This document shows, one piece after another, positions 11,801 through 19,845 of a stretch of 64,000 bases of DNA. Each line of letters opens with the position of its first letter. Position 1 is the stretch's first letter. Source of the DNA: Gammaproteobacteria bacterium. GTDB taxonomy: Bacteria; Pseudomonadota; Gammaproteobacteria; Nevskiales; Nevskiaceae. The DNA lies in the NCBI GenBank assembly GCA_026398875.1, contig JAPLSB010000015.1, positions 1-64,000 of the forward strand. Direction: 5' to 3'. The notes under the pieces were generated by a model. That model searched no databases. It saw nothing but the letters and a program-made list of their open reading frames with translations, and had not been told where the DNA came from. Both the position numbers and the translations under genes were made by a program.

Positions 11801-12895
11801 TCAGCGCTTCTTCGATCGTCGCGTCGGCTGCGGCGTCGGCGCTTCCAGCCGCTTCTGCTGGGTCGCGGCCAGTTCGTCCTTGAGCTTGCGGTAGTTGGCC
11901 AGCCGCTCCGCCGGCAATCCGGCGACGACGGCGCAGCCGGGTTCGCGCTGGTGCTGGCAATCGCGGAACTTGCACTGCTGCGCAAGCTGAGCGATGTCCT
12001 CGAAGGCATCAGCGGTCACGTCTTCCTCGCCGCCGAGCTTCAGTTCGCGCACGCCCGGCGTGTCGATCAGGCAGGCGCCCTGCGGCAGGGTGCGCAGGCT
12101 GCGCGCCGTGGTCGTGTGGCGGCCGCGATCGTCGTAGGCGCGAGTGGCGCCGGTGCGCTGGCTGTCGTCGCCGAGCAGCGTGTTGACCAGGGTCGACTTG
12201 CCGACGCCGGACGAGCCGAGCAGCACCAGCGTCTGGCCGGCGGCCAGCCACGGCGCCAGCGTCGCCGTGCAGCCGGCATCGCGCGCATCGAGCGCGAACA
12301 GCGGCGTGTCCGGGCCGGCGAGGGCGGCGATCTCGGCCATCTGGGCCGCGAGATCGCTGGCGCGATCCGGCTTGGTCAGCACCACCACCAGCGTGACGTT
12401 CGCGGCGCGCACCATCAGCAGATAGCGCTCCAGCCGGTTCGGGCTGTAATCGTTGTCGAGCGCCATCACCAGCAGCGCGGTGTCGACATTGGCGGCGATC
12501 CGCTGCACGCCGTTGTCGCCGCGGCTGCGCAACAGCAGGCTGGCGCGCGGCAGATGATCGTGGATGTACAGGCTGCCGCCCTCTTCGGCGACCAGCACCC
12601 AGTCGCCGACCGCAAGGCCGTCGCCGGTGGTTTCAAGCCGGTCGAACAGCGCGGTCAGCGTCTTCGCCTTGGCGCTGGTCCGGCCGTCGTGAACCAGCAG
12701 ATGAGCGCGATGCTGTTCGATGACGCGGGCCGGTCGGCCATGGACTTCGGGCCGCGCCGCAAGCGCGGCGGCGCAGTGCCGGTTCCAGCCGATCGCGGTC
12801 AGGGCGGGGAGGTCGAGCGGGTCGGTCAAGCGCGGTTCACCGCAGCGGCGTTCGGGAAGACAGGGTCCAACGGCATGGTAGCGGCTGGGCGTCAT
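11801..12895 (-). CDS. rsgA: Small ribosomal subunit biogenesis GTPase RsgA
   Basis: A 364-residue circularly permuted GTPase for late 30S maturation. An OB-fold N-terminal part is followed by the permuted motifs TKPD (G4), then GSSGVGKSTLVN (G1) and DTPGVRE (G3), and finally the zinc-binding CKFRDCQHQREPGC. The ATG at 12895 gives the usual length; the frame stays open upstream without family-like sequence. Its start region overlaps the longest possible frame of the divergent DUF938 gene, which is one reason a downstream start was preferred for that gene. Confidence 0.94.
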   Translation of the reverse strand: MTPSRYHAVGPCLPERRCGEPRLTDPLDLPALTAIGWNRHCAAALAARPEVHGRPARVIEQHRAHLLVHDGRTSAKAKTLTALFDRLETTGDGLAVGDWVLVAEEGGSLYIHDHLPRASLLLRSRGDNGVQRIAANVDTALLVMALDNDYSPNRLERYLLMVRAANVTLVVVLTKPDRASDLAAQMAEIAALAGPDTPLFALDARDAGCTATLAPWLAAGQTLVLLGSSGVGKSTLVNTLLGDDSQRTGATRAYDDRGRHTTTARSLRTLPQGACLIDTPGVRELKLGGEEDVTADAFEDIAQLAQQCKFRDCQHQREPGCAVVAGLPAERLANYRKLKDELAATQQKRLEAPTPQPTRRSKKR

Positions 12896-12992
12896 GACCG
12901 TTCGGCTCGCTATGCTGGCTGCCCGGCCACGACGCTGCGATGACATGCCCGAACTGCTGCCCGAACCGTTGCCCCAACCGTTGCGCGAACCG

Positions 12993-13595
12993 ATGGTGGA
13001 CAAGCCGTACTCGCCCGCCTGCGAGCGCAATCGCGAGCCGATCCTCGATCTGCTGCAAGCGCGTTTCGCGAGTCGCCGGCGGGTGCTCGAGATCGGCAGC
13101 GGCACTGGCCAGCACGCGGTGCACTTCGCGGCGGCACTGCCGCATCTGGTCTGGCAATGCGCCGACCGCGCGCCGTACCTGTCGGGCATTCGCCAGTGGC
13201 TGGCCGAGGCCGCGCTGCCGAACACGCCGGCGCCGATCGCGCTCGACGTCAACGGGCCATGGCCGGCAGCACGCTTCGACGCCGTGTTCAGCGCCAACAC
13301 GCTGCACATCATGTCGATGACCGAAGTCGAGACGCTGTTCGGCCACTTGCCGGACGTGATGGCCGACGATGCCACGGTCGTAATCTACGGCCCGTTCCGG
13401 TATCGGGGTGCGCACAGCAGCGCCAGCAATGCCGCGTTCGATGAAAGCCTCAGGGCGCGCGATCCGGCCAGCGGCATCCGCGACTTCGAGTGGGTCGACC
13501 GGCTGGCGTCGGCGATCGGACTGCGGCTGATCGAGGATCGCGCGATGCCGGCCAACAATCGCGGCCTGGTCTGGCAGCGGGCGGTCGGCCGATGA
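12993..13595 (+). CDS. DUF938 SAM-dependent methyltransferase-like protein
   Basis: About 200 residues beginning MVDKPYSPACERNREPIL, the standard opening of the DUF938 family. The SAM-binding glycine-rich loop is VLEIGSGTGQHAVHF, followed by LDVNGPWP and FSANTLHIM, typical of class I methyltransferases. The substrate is unknown. An upstream ATG at 12945 is possible but adds only a proline-rich stretch that relatives lack. The stop overlaps the ychJ start as ATGA, so the two are probably translationally coupled. Confidence 0.85.
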   Translation: MVDKPYSPACERNREPILDLLQARFASRRRVLEIGSGTGQHAVHFAAALPHLVWQCADRAPYLSGIRQWLAEAALPNTPAPIALDVNGPWPAARFDAVFSANTLHIMSMTEVETLFGHLPDVMADDATVVIYGPFRYRGAHSSASNAAFDESLRARDPASGIRDFEWVDRLASAIGLRLIEDRAMPANNRGLVWQRAVGR

Positions 13596-13984
13596 CGATC
13601 GCCGCTGAAGCTGCCTGCCCCTGTGGCAGCGGCAAGCCGTACGGCGGCTGCTGCGGCCGCCTGCACGATGGCGCCGTCGCCGACAGCGCCGAAGCCCTGA
13701 TGCGCTCGCGGTACAGCGCCTACGTGCTCGACCGCGAGGATTACCTGCTACAGACCTGGCACCCGAGTACCCGGCCGGATCGGCTTGATCTCGATGCCAA
13801 GCCGGCGACCAAATGGCTGGGCCTCAGCGTCCGCGACCACCGGATGACCGGCGACGACACGGCGATCGTCGAGTTCGTCGCCCGCTACAAGGTCGGCGGC
13901 GGCAGCGCCGTGCGGCTGCACGAGTTGAGCCGCTTCGTCCGCGAAAGCGGGCGCTGGTTCTATGTCGACGGCGACATCCGCTGA
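13592..13984 (+). CDS. ychJ: YchJ-family SEC-C motif protein
   Basis: A 130-residue protein with the N-terminal zinc-binding SEC-C motif CPCGSGKPYGGCC, then RYSAYVL and an NTF2-like C-terminal part (TKWLGLSV, FVARYKVGG, LHELSRFVRESGRWFYVDG). Members are widespread and of uncertain function. The start overlaps the preceding stop by four bases. The stop codon lies inside the first copy of a 25-bp tandem duplication, so the second copy is untranslated. Confidence 0.9.
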   Translation: MTIAAEAACPCGSGKPYGGCCGRLHDGAVADSAEALMRSRYSAYVLDREDYLLQTWHPSTRPDRLDLDAKPATKWLGLSVRDHRMTGDDTAIVEFVARYKVGGGSAVRLHELSRFVRESGRWFYVDGDIR

Positions 13985-14010
13985 CTATGTCGACGGCGAC
14001 ATCCGCTGAC
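13961..14010. repeat. Perfect 25-bp tandem duplication at the end of ychJ
   Basis: Bases 13961-13985 and 13986-14010 are identical. The first copy encodes the last residues of YchJ plus the stop; the second lies in the short gap before the convergent DoxX-like gene. It appears to be a recent replication-slippage event, harmless because it falls after the stop. Confidence 0.95.
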
Positions 14011-14025
14011 GACGCCAGAGCGGCT

Positions 14026-14418
14026 TCAGGTCGGGTCCGGCCGGGTGCTCCACCAGACGTTGACGATGAATGCGGCCTGGATCAGCAGCCGCAGCCACAG
14101 CAATGCGACCGGGAACTGCGGGAAGCGCTCCGGCACCATCAGCATCCAGATGTGCACCGGTGTTACCGCCACGATCAGCGCCAGCAGCGCGTAACCGGCG
14201 GCGCTGCGGCTGCGGCGCGGGATCAGCTGCAGGGCCAGCGCGATCTCGACCAGACCGCTCAGGTAGACCACGCGCAGCGGCTCCGGCACCCATGGCGGGC
14301 AGATCGACACGAAGAAGTCCGGCACCACGAAGTGACCGAGGCCGCCGACGATGAACCAGGTGAACGTGAACAGCAGGCCGGTGCGTTTCAGCGGCGCGGC
14401 GGGCAGGGAAGCGAGCAT
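14026..14418 (-). CDS. DoxX-like small integral membrane protein
   Basis: A 130-residue protein with four hydrophobic helices, about residues 13-33, 45-65, 72-94 and 103-124, in the arrangement of the DoxX/DUF4870-like membrane family. The function is unknown; relatives are linked to redox or thiosulfate metabolism in a few cases only. The ATG at 14418 gives the normal length. It is divergent from the AbrB-Doc pair across about 110 bp that contain a palindromic TATAAT. Confidence 0.75.
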   Translation of the reverse strand: MLASLPAAPLKRTGLLFTFTWFIVGGLGHFVVPDFFVSICPPWVPEPLRVVYLSGLVEIALALQLIPRRSRSAAGYALLALIVAVTPVHIWMLMVPERFPQFPVALLWLRLLIQAAFIVNVWWSTRPDPT

Positions 14419-14449
14419 TCGGAATCGTCGGTGATGGGCAGGCCGTGAT

Positions 14450-14455
14450 TATAAT
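14450..14455 (+). promoter_or_regulatory. Possible -10 element for the AbrB-Doc operon
   Basis: A consensus TATAAT lies 76 bp before the antitoxin ATG; the sequence ATTATAAT is itself symmetric, so it could also serve the divergent DoxX-like gene. No good -35 hexamer is seen at 17 bp on either strand, so promoter use is only a suggestion. Confidence 0.35.
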
Positions 14456-14531
14456 GAGCATGACAATCTGATCGTCGAAGCTGACGCTGTGTCTGGAGAC
14501 GACGATCGCCCCCGTGCCACGGAGTGCTGCC

Positions 14532-14762
14532 ATGTACGAACTCAAAGTCCGCGCCGTCGGTTCCTCATCCGGCGTGCTGCTGCCGCGTGAAATGCTCGCC
14601 GAACTCGGCCTCAAGCAGGGCGACTCGGTGTTTGCCACCAAAGCTCCGGACGGCTCGTTCCGGATCACGCCGTTCGACGAGCGCTTTGCGCGGCAGATGA
14701 CGATTGCCGAGGAAGTTGCCAACGAGTATCGCGACGTGCTGCGTGCGCTCGCGAAGCGTTGA
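14532..14762 (+). CDS. AbrB/MazE-type antitoxin
   Basis: A 76-residue protein with an N-terminal swapped-hairpin DNA-binding domain: VRAVGSSSGVLLPREMLAELGLKQGD in two short blocks, the VGSSSGVLLP and LGLKQGDSV signatures. The C-terminal helix (about residues 48-76) would bind and neutralise the toxin. The ATG at 14532 has GGAG ten bases upstream; an in-frame GTG at 14514 lacks such a site. The stop overlaps the toxin start by one base (TGATG), as expected of a coupled toxin-antitoxin pair that represses its own promoter. Confidence 0.88.
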   Translation: MYELKVRAVGSSSGVLLPREMLAELGLKQGDSVFATKAPDGSFRITPFDERFARQMTIAEEVANEYRDVLRALAKR

Positions 14763-15136
14763 TGGAGTTCCTCGACAAGGATGTCGTGTTGGCGATGCAT
14801 GACCACCAGCTGGCAGCGCATGGCGGTGCCAGCGGCATTCGCGATGAAGGATTGCTCGATTCGGCGCTGGCGCAGCCGCAGAACACGCAGGCGTACGGCG
14901 AGGAAGATCCGTATTCGCTGGCAGCGGCGTACGCCTACGGCATCGCGCGCAACCACCCGTTCGTCGATGCCAACAAGCGCACCGGACTTTTTGCCGCGCT
15001 GCTGTTCCTGCGCATGAACAAGGTGCCGACGCCACCGCCATCGCCGGCGATGGTCGAGCAGATGGTCCTGCTTGCCGAAGGCCTGCTCGACGAAGCCGGC
15101 TTCGCCGCCTGGCTCGGCAGCCAGCCGCGACGCTGA
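14762..15136 (+). CDS. doc: Doc/Fic-family death-on-curing toxin
   Basis: A 124-residue Fic-fold protein. The catalytic motif is HPFVDANKRTG (HxFx(D/N)(A/G)NKR), which in Doc phosphorylates elongation factor Tu and in other Fic proteins transfers AMP. The N-terminal GIRDEGLLDSALAQP block is typical of the Doc branch. The active-site motif is intact, so the toxin should be functional. In phage P1 Doc is paired with Phd; here the partner is an AbrB-type antitoxin, a pairing also known from other chromosomes. Confidence 0.9.
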   Translation: MEFLDKDVVLAMHDHQLAAHGGASGIRDEGLLDSALAQPQNTQAYGEEDPYSLAAAYAYGIARNHPFVDANKRTGLFAALLFLRMNKVPTPPPSPAMVEQMVLLAEGLLDEAGFAAWLGSQPRR

Positions 15137-15161
15137 ACCGAATCACCGTGAGACACACGAC

Positions 15162-16304
15162 TTGAACGATCTGATTTCCTATCTCGGTAGCCTCGACACG
15201 ATTCTGCTCCGCAATCCGCTCAGCGACTGGCTGATCGCCGTCTGCGGTGCGCTTGGCTTCGTGCTGCTGGTGTTTGCTGTCCAGCGGCTGCTGATCCGCA
15301 TCCTGTCGAACAGCCAGCGGCCGAAGGCCACGCGCATGGACCGCGCGCTGATCAACGCCGTGCAGTCGACCAAGCTGTGGCTGATCGTGTTCGTCGCGGT
15401 CTACTTCGCCAGCCAGTACCTCGACCTCGGCAAGAAGGTCGAGGCACGGCTTGATCACGTGATCACCGTCGCCGTGCTGCTGCAGGTCGGGCTGTGGATT
15501 TCCGCGCTGCTGGATTTCTGGGTCGCGTCGTCGCGCATGCGGGCGGAGCAGAGCAACCTCGCGGCGGCCACCAGCCTTGCCGCGTTGAGCTTCATCGGCA
15601 AGCTGCTGCTGTGGCTGATCATGGTGCTGTTCATCCTCGACAACCTCGGCATCAATGTCACCGCGCTGGTCGCAAGCTTGGGCATCGGCGGCATCGCCGT
15701 GGCGCTGGCGGTGCAGAACATCCTCGGCGATCTGTTCGCCAGCCTGTCGATCGTCATCGACAAGCCGTTCGTGATCGGCGATGCGATCGTCGTCGACAGC
15801 TTTTCCGGCACCGTCGAGCACGTCGGCCTGAAGACGACGAGGGTCCGCGCCGACACCGGCGAGCAGTTGATCTTCTCGAACAGCGATCTGCTGAAGGCCC
15901 GCCTGCGCAACTACAAGCGGATGCACGAGCGGCGCGTGCTGCTGACCCTGGATGTCGAGTTCGCCACGCCGCCGGAGCTGGTCGAAGCGGTGCCGGGCAT
16001 GCTCCGCGAGATCGTCACCGCGCTGCCGAAGACCCGCGTCGAACGCGCGCACCTGAAGGCGCTGGTCGGCGGTGCCTACCAGTACGAGATCGTCTACTGG
16101 ATGACCGATCCGGCTTACGGGCTGTACATGGACACGCGCCAGCAGGTGCTGCTCGGCGTCGTCCGGCGCTTCGAAGCCGAAGGCATCCGCTTCTCGTTCC
16201 CGGGCACTTACAGCCGGCGCGATGTCGCGGCCGCCGCTGCTGCCGCCGTGGCGCAGGCCGGCGCGGGCAGCGAAGCCCCCGAAAGCCGCCCGGTCCGCGC
16301 CTGA
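15162..16304 (+). CDS. MscS-family mechanosensitive channel
   Basis: A 380-residue inner-membrane channel. Four to five membrane helices precede the pore-lining TM3 (VTALVASLGIGGIAVALAVQ region) and the MscS beta domain (LSIVIDKPFVIGDAIVV, VEHVGLKTTRVR, IFSNSDLLKARLRNYKR). The C-terminal cytoplasmic cage is followed by an Ala-rich tail. No ATG fits; the start was placed at the TTG at 15162, which gives MNDLISYLG and lies 25 bp after the Doc stop. A start further upstream would run into the toxin gene without homologous sequence. Confidence 0.85.
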   Translation: MNDLISYLGSLDTILLRNPLSDWLIAVCGALGFVLLVFAVQRLLIRILSNSQRPKATRMDRALINAVQSTKLWLIVFVAVYFASQYLDLGKKVEARLDHVITVAVLLQVGLWISALLDFWVASSRMRAEQSNLAAATSLAALSFIGKLLLWLIMVLFILDNLGINVTALVASLGIGGIAVALAVQNILGDLFASLSIVIDKPFVIGDAIVVDSFSGTVEHVGLKTTRVRADTGEQLIFSNSDLLKARLRNYKRMHERRVLLTLDVEFATPPELVEAVPGMLREIVTALPKTRVERAHLKALVGGAYQYEIVYWMTDPAYGLYMDTRQQVLLGVVRRFEAEGIRFSFPGTYSRRDVAAAAAAAVAQAGAGSEAPESRPVRA

Positions 16305-16331
16305 ACCGCCGCTTCCCGACTTGCCTGAGCC

Positions 16332-17015
16332 ATGACTGCCGATCCTTCGACACCCGCCACTCGCCTGCGCGGCGAAATCATTCCGGTCACCGCGTTTCAG
16401 CAGAACTGCTCGCTGATCTGGGACCCGACGACGATGCGCGGCGCGCTGGTCGATGCCGGCGGCGAGGCCGACAAGCTGCTGGCGCGCGTCGCTCATCACG
16501 GCGTCCAGCTTGAAAAGCTGCTGGTCACCCACGGCCATCTCGACCATGCCGGTGCCGTGGCGGCGATTGCCGAGAAGCTGAACCTGCCGATTGAAGGCCC
16601 GCATCAGGACGATGCGTTCTGGATCGACGGCATGCCGGATGCCGCCAAGCAGTACGGCTTCCCGCCGACGCGCAGCTTCGTGCCGCAGCGCTGGCTGGTC
16701 CATGGCGACACGGTGACCGTCGGCAGCCTGACGCTCGACGTGCTGCACTGCCCCGGCCACACGCCCGGTCACGTCGTGTTTCACCATCCGGCAACGCAGC
16801 TGGCGATGGTTGGCGACGTGATCTTCCAGAACTCGATCGGCCGCACCGATTTCCCGAAGGGCAATCACGCCGACCTGATCCGCTCGATCCGCAGCCGGCT
16901 GTTCCCGCTTGGCGATGACGTGCAGTTCATTCCCGGCCACGGGCCGATGTCGACGTTCGGCCGCGAGCGCCAGGTCAATCCGTATGTCGCCGATGCGATG
17001 GCTGATGATGATTGA
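16332..17015 (+). CDS. MBL-fold hydrolase, YcbL / type II glyoxalase II-like
   Basis: A 227-residue metallo-beta-lactamase-fold hydrolase. The binuclear metal motif THGHLDHAG is followed by HCPGHTPGHVVF, the VGDVIFQNSIGRTDFP loop with the bridging Asp and the late FIPGHGPMSTFG. Relatives such as YcbL hydrolyse S-lactoylglutathione or similar thioesters, which fits the presence of gloA in this window, though it is encoded 10 kb away. Lies 27 bp after the MscS gene. Confidence 0.88.
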   Translation: MTADPSTPATRLRGEIIPVTAFQQNCSLIWDPTTMRGALVDAGGEADKLLARVAHHGVQLEKLLVTHGHLDHAGAVAAIAEKLNLPIEGPHQDDAFWIDGMPDAAKQYGFPPTRSFVPQRWLVHGDTVTVGSLTLDVLHCPGHTPGHVVFHHPATQLAMVGDVIFQNSIGRTDFPKGNHADLIRSIRSRLFPLGDDVQFIPGHGPMSTFGRERQVNPYVADAMADDD

Positions 17016-17081
17016 GCGGCACTGCCGCCAATGCGGCCGCCCTCTGCCATGCTGCCGCGAAACCTTCCGGAGCCTGTTCCC

Positions 17082-17516
17082 ATGAATCGCTTGCCGCCGC
17101 TGGTGTACGCACTCGGCTATGCCGGGCTGCTGCCGTTCATTGCCGGCCCGCTGTGGCTGACCGCGCTGCCGGCCGCCGTGCCCGGCTGGGTCGATGGACT
17201 GTGGCTCAGCTACGCCGCGATGATCGCCAGCTTCATGGCCGGCACGCTGTGGGGGCTGGCGCTGCCGACCGCCGAAGGCCCGAATGGCCTGATCGGCATG
17301 GCGGTGTCGACGATCCTGATGCTGCTGGCCTGGGTGGCAGCCGCGCTGCCGTTCACGCAGGCCATCGTCGCGCTGGCCGCGGTGTTCATGCTGCTGGTGG
17401 TGGCCGAAATCTGGCGCGAACGCGTGCTGGATCCGCTCAGTGGCTATTTCGGCTTGCGGGTGTCGCTGACTGCCGGCGTGCTGGTCTGCCTGATCTGGCG
17501 CTGGCTGCTGATCTGA
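17082..17516 (+). CDS. DUF3429-family membrane protein
   Basis: A 144-residue protein with five predicted membrane segments covering most of its length (for example LVYALGYAGLLPFIAGPLW, AAMIASFMAGTLWGLALP, IVALAAVFMLLVVAEIW). The opening YALGYAGLLPF and the FMAGTLWGLAL segment are typical of DUF3429. The function is unknown. The ATG at 17082 gives the normal length. Confidence 0.82.
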   Translation: MNRLPPLVYALGYAGLLPFIAGPLWLTALPAAVPGWVDGLWLSYAAMIASFMAGTLWGLALPTAEGPNGLIGMAVSTILMLLAWVAAALPFTQAIVALAAVFMLLVVAEIWRERVLDPLSGYFGLRVSLTAGVLVCLIWRWLLI

Positions 17517-17527
17517 GCATGAGGCGT

Positions 17528-17544
17528 CGCCCCACAATGGGGCG
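17528..17544. other. Small intergenic hairpin
   Basis: CGCCCCA / TGGGGCG with a CAA loop, 12 bases after the DUF3429 stop. The stem is perfect, but no T-run follows, so it is a weak terminator candidate at best. Confidence 0.4.
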
Positions 17545-17604
17545 CTGACGCAATGGATTGCGTAATCTTGTCGCTTGTCCACGTCCGTGCGTTACCCGAC
17601 ATCC

Positions 17605-18978
17605 ATGAGCCGCTATCACGCGTCGTCTGCCCTGCTTGCCACCGGCTGGCGCGAAAACGTCCTGTTCGAGGTCGATGACGCCGGCGTGATCACCGGGCTT
17701 ACGTCCGGCGTGCCGGCCGGCAACGCGGAACAGCTGGACGGGCCGGTGATCCCGGGCATGCCGTGCCTGCATTCGACCGCGTTCCAGCGCGGCATGGCTG
17801 GCCTGACCGAGAAGGGCGGCCCGCAGGGCGACAGCTTCTGGTCGTGGCGCAAGCTGATGTACCGCTTTCTCGAGCAGCTGCAGCCCGATGACATCGGGGT
17901 CATCGCCACCCAGCTGTACATCGAGATGCTGCGCGCCGGCTACACCAGCGTCGCCGAATTCCACTATCTGCATCACGACGTCAGTGGCGCGCCGTACGCC
18001 AACCGCGCCGAAACCGGCGAACGCCTGCTGGCCGCTGCGCAGCACGCCGGCATTGCCCAGACGCTGATGCCGGTGCTGTACGCGCACGACAACTTTGGCG
18101 GCACGCCGCCGACCAGCGGCCAGCGCCGCTTCATCAACAGCGTTGCCGACTACGCGCGGATCGTCGAGCGGCTGGTGGCCGCCACGGCCGGCAGCCGGGC
18201 GCAGCGCATCGGCATTGCGCCGCACAGCTTGCGGGCGGTGACGCCGCCGATGCTGGCCGAGGCCATCACGCTGGCCACGGCGCTCGGTGCCGATACGCCG
18301 ATCCATCTGAATCTGTCGGCGCAGCTCAAGGAAGTGAACGACTGCCTCGCGTGGTCCGGTCAGCGGCCGATTGCCTGGCTGCTCGATCACGCGCAGGTCG
18401 ATGGCCGCTGGTGCGTGATCCATGCGACCCACACCGAGATCGGTGAAGCCGAGCGGCTGGCGCGCTCCGGTGTCGTCGCCGGGCTGTGTCCGACGTCCGA
18501 GGGCGACCTCGGCGACGGCTTCTTCAATGCCGTGCCGTACCTGCGCAACGGCGGCCGGATCGGCGTCGGTGCCGACAGCCATGTCTGCGTCGATCCGTTC
18601 CTGGAACTGAAGCTGTTCGAGTACGGCCAGCGGCTGCGCTTCGAGCGCCGCAACGTGCTGGCCAAGGGCATCGGTGACTCGCTCGGCGGCCACCTGTACC
18701 GGATCACCACGGCTGGCGGTGCACAGGCGCTGGCGCAGCCGGTCGGCAGTCTGGCGGTCGGCCTGCGCGCCGACTGGCTGGTGCTGAACCACGACGATCC
18801 GGCACTGGCCGAACAGCGCGGCGACGGCCTGCTCGATGCCGCGATCTTCGGCCCGGCGCGGCAGCCGGTGCGCGATGTGATGGTGGCCGGCCGCTGGGTG
18901 GTGCGCGACGGCCAGCATCCGCAGGCGGCGGCCAGCCTGGCCCGCTACCGTGCCGTGATGAAGCGGCTGCTGGGCTGA
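17605..18978 (+). CDS. hutF: HutF-like formimidoylglutamate deiminase homologue with degenerate active site
   Basis: A 457-residue amidohydrolase that aligns along its whole length with N-formimidoyl-L-glutamate deiminase (histidine degradation). The ATG at 17605 reproduces the family numbering. Recognition elements are kept: APHSLRAV, EVNDCLAWSG, WCVIHATH and GADSHV with the metal-binding Asp. Three catalytic positions are changed. The metal motif HSH reads H56-S-T58; the second metal histidine of HIHIAEQ reads asparagine (N236); the general-acid/base glutamate of the same motif reads alanine (A239). As read, the protein should not bind zinc normally. It may have another role or be decaying. 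It lies three bases upstream of hutG and is probably co-translated with it. Confidence 0.85.
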   Translation: MSRYHASSALLATGWRENVLFEVDDAGVITGLTSGVPAGNAEQLDGPVIPGMPCLHSTAFQRGMAGLTEKGGPQGDSFWSWRKLMYRFLEQLQPDDIGVIATQLYIEMLRAGYTSVAEFHYLHHDVSGAPYANRAETGERLLAAAQHAGIAQTLMPVLYAHDNFGGTPPTSGQRRFINSVADYARIVERLVAATAGSRAQRIGIAPHSLRAVTPPMLAEAITLATALGADTPIHLNLSAQLKEVNDCLAWSGQRPIAWLLDHAQVDGRWCVIHATHTEIGEAERLARSGVVAGLCPTSEGDLGDGFFNAVPYLRNGGRIGVGADSHVCVDPFLELKLFEYGQRLRFERRNVLAKGIGDSLGGHLYRITTAGGAQALAQPVGSLAVGLRADWLVLNHDDPALAEQRGDGLLDAAIFGPARQPVRDVMVAGRWVVRDGQHPQAAASLARYRAVMKRLLG

Positions 18979-18981
18979 TCG

Positions 18982-19779
18982 ATGAGCGCGCAGCTGGCGC
19001 TGACGATCACCGGCCGCGGGCCGCTGATCATCAACATTCCCCACGCGGGAACGGCGCTGACCGCCGGGCTTGCCGAACGCCTGAGCCCGGCATCCCGCGC
19101 CTTGCCTGACACCGACTGGCACCTGCCGTTCCTCTATCACTTCGCGGCGTACTGCGGCGCCACGCTGATCGCGGCGACCCATTCGCGCTACGTCGTCGAT
19201 CTGAATCGCGATCGCGAAGGCGCTTCGCTGTACGACGGCGACCCCGACACCCATCTGTGCCCGCTGCTGCGCTTCGATGGCGAGCCGGTCTATCAGCCGG
19301 GCTGCGAGCCGAACGCGGAGGAGATCGATACCCGCCGCGCAAGCTGGTGGCAGCCGTATCACGACGAGCTTGCGAAGCTGGTGGCGGACACGCAGGCGCG
19401 CTGCGGCCATGCGGTGTTGCTCGATGCCCATTCGGTGCGCCGCGAGTTGCCCGGCCGCTTTCCTGGGCGCGCACCGGATTTCAGCCTGGCGACCCGTGAT
19501 GGCGCTGCCTGTGCGCCGTCGCTGCAGGCGGCGGTCGAGGATGTCCTGCGAGCATCCGGCGCCAGCGTTGCGGTCAACGGGCATGTAACCGGCGGTTACA
19601 CCACCGGGCGCTATGGCCAGCCCGAGCGCGGCCTGCACGCAGTGCAGATCGAGCTGGCGCAGGACTGCTATCTGGATGTCGACGATCCCTGCAGCTGGAC
19701 GCCGGCCCATCCGGCGGCACAGGCGATCCGCCCGACGCTGCGCAAGCTCGTCGATGCTCTGGTGCGCTGGACGCCCTGA
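18982..19779 (+). CDS. hutG: N-formylglutamate deformylase
   Basis: A 265-residue FGase-family hydrolase releasing formate from N-formylglutamate, the last step of the five-step histidine route. Motifs appear intact: NIPHAGTAL, DTDWHLPFLY, YVVDLNRDR, LLDAHSVRRELPG, NGHVTGGYTTGRYG and LHAVQIELAQDCYL. It follows the HutF homologue by three bases, the normal hutFG pairing, but hutH, hutU and hutI are not in this window. Confidence 0.9.
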   Translation: MSAQLALTITGRGPLIINIPHAGTALTAGLAERLSPASRALPDTDWHLPFLYHFAAYCGATLIAATHSRYVVDLNRDREGASLYDGDPDTHLCPLLRFDGEPVYQPGCEPNAEEIDTRRASWWQPYHDELAKLVADTQARCGHAVLLDAHSVRRELPGRFPGRAPDFSLATRDGAACAPSLQAAVEDVLRASGASVAVNGHVTGGYTTGRYGQPERGLHAVQIELAQDCYLDVDDPCSWTPAHPAAQAIRPTLRKLVDALVRWTP

Positions 19780-19845
19780 GTCCGCGCCGTCGGCTGGCGC
19801 TGCTCTTGCAAGACGCGAGATCCGTCGCAGCAGAACCGGAGCCGC

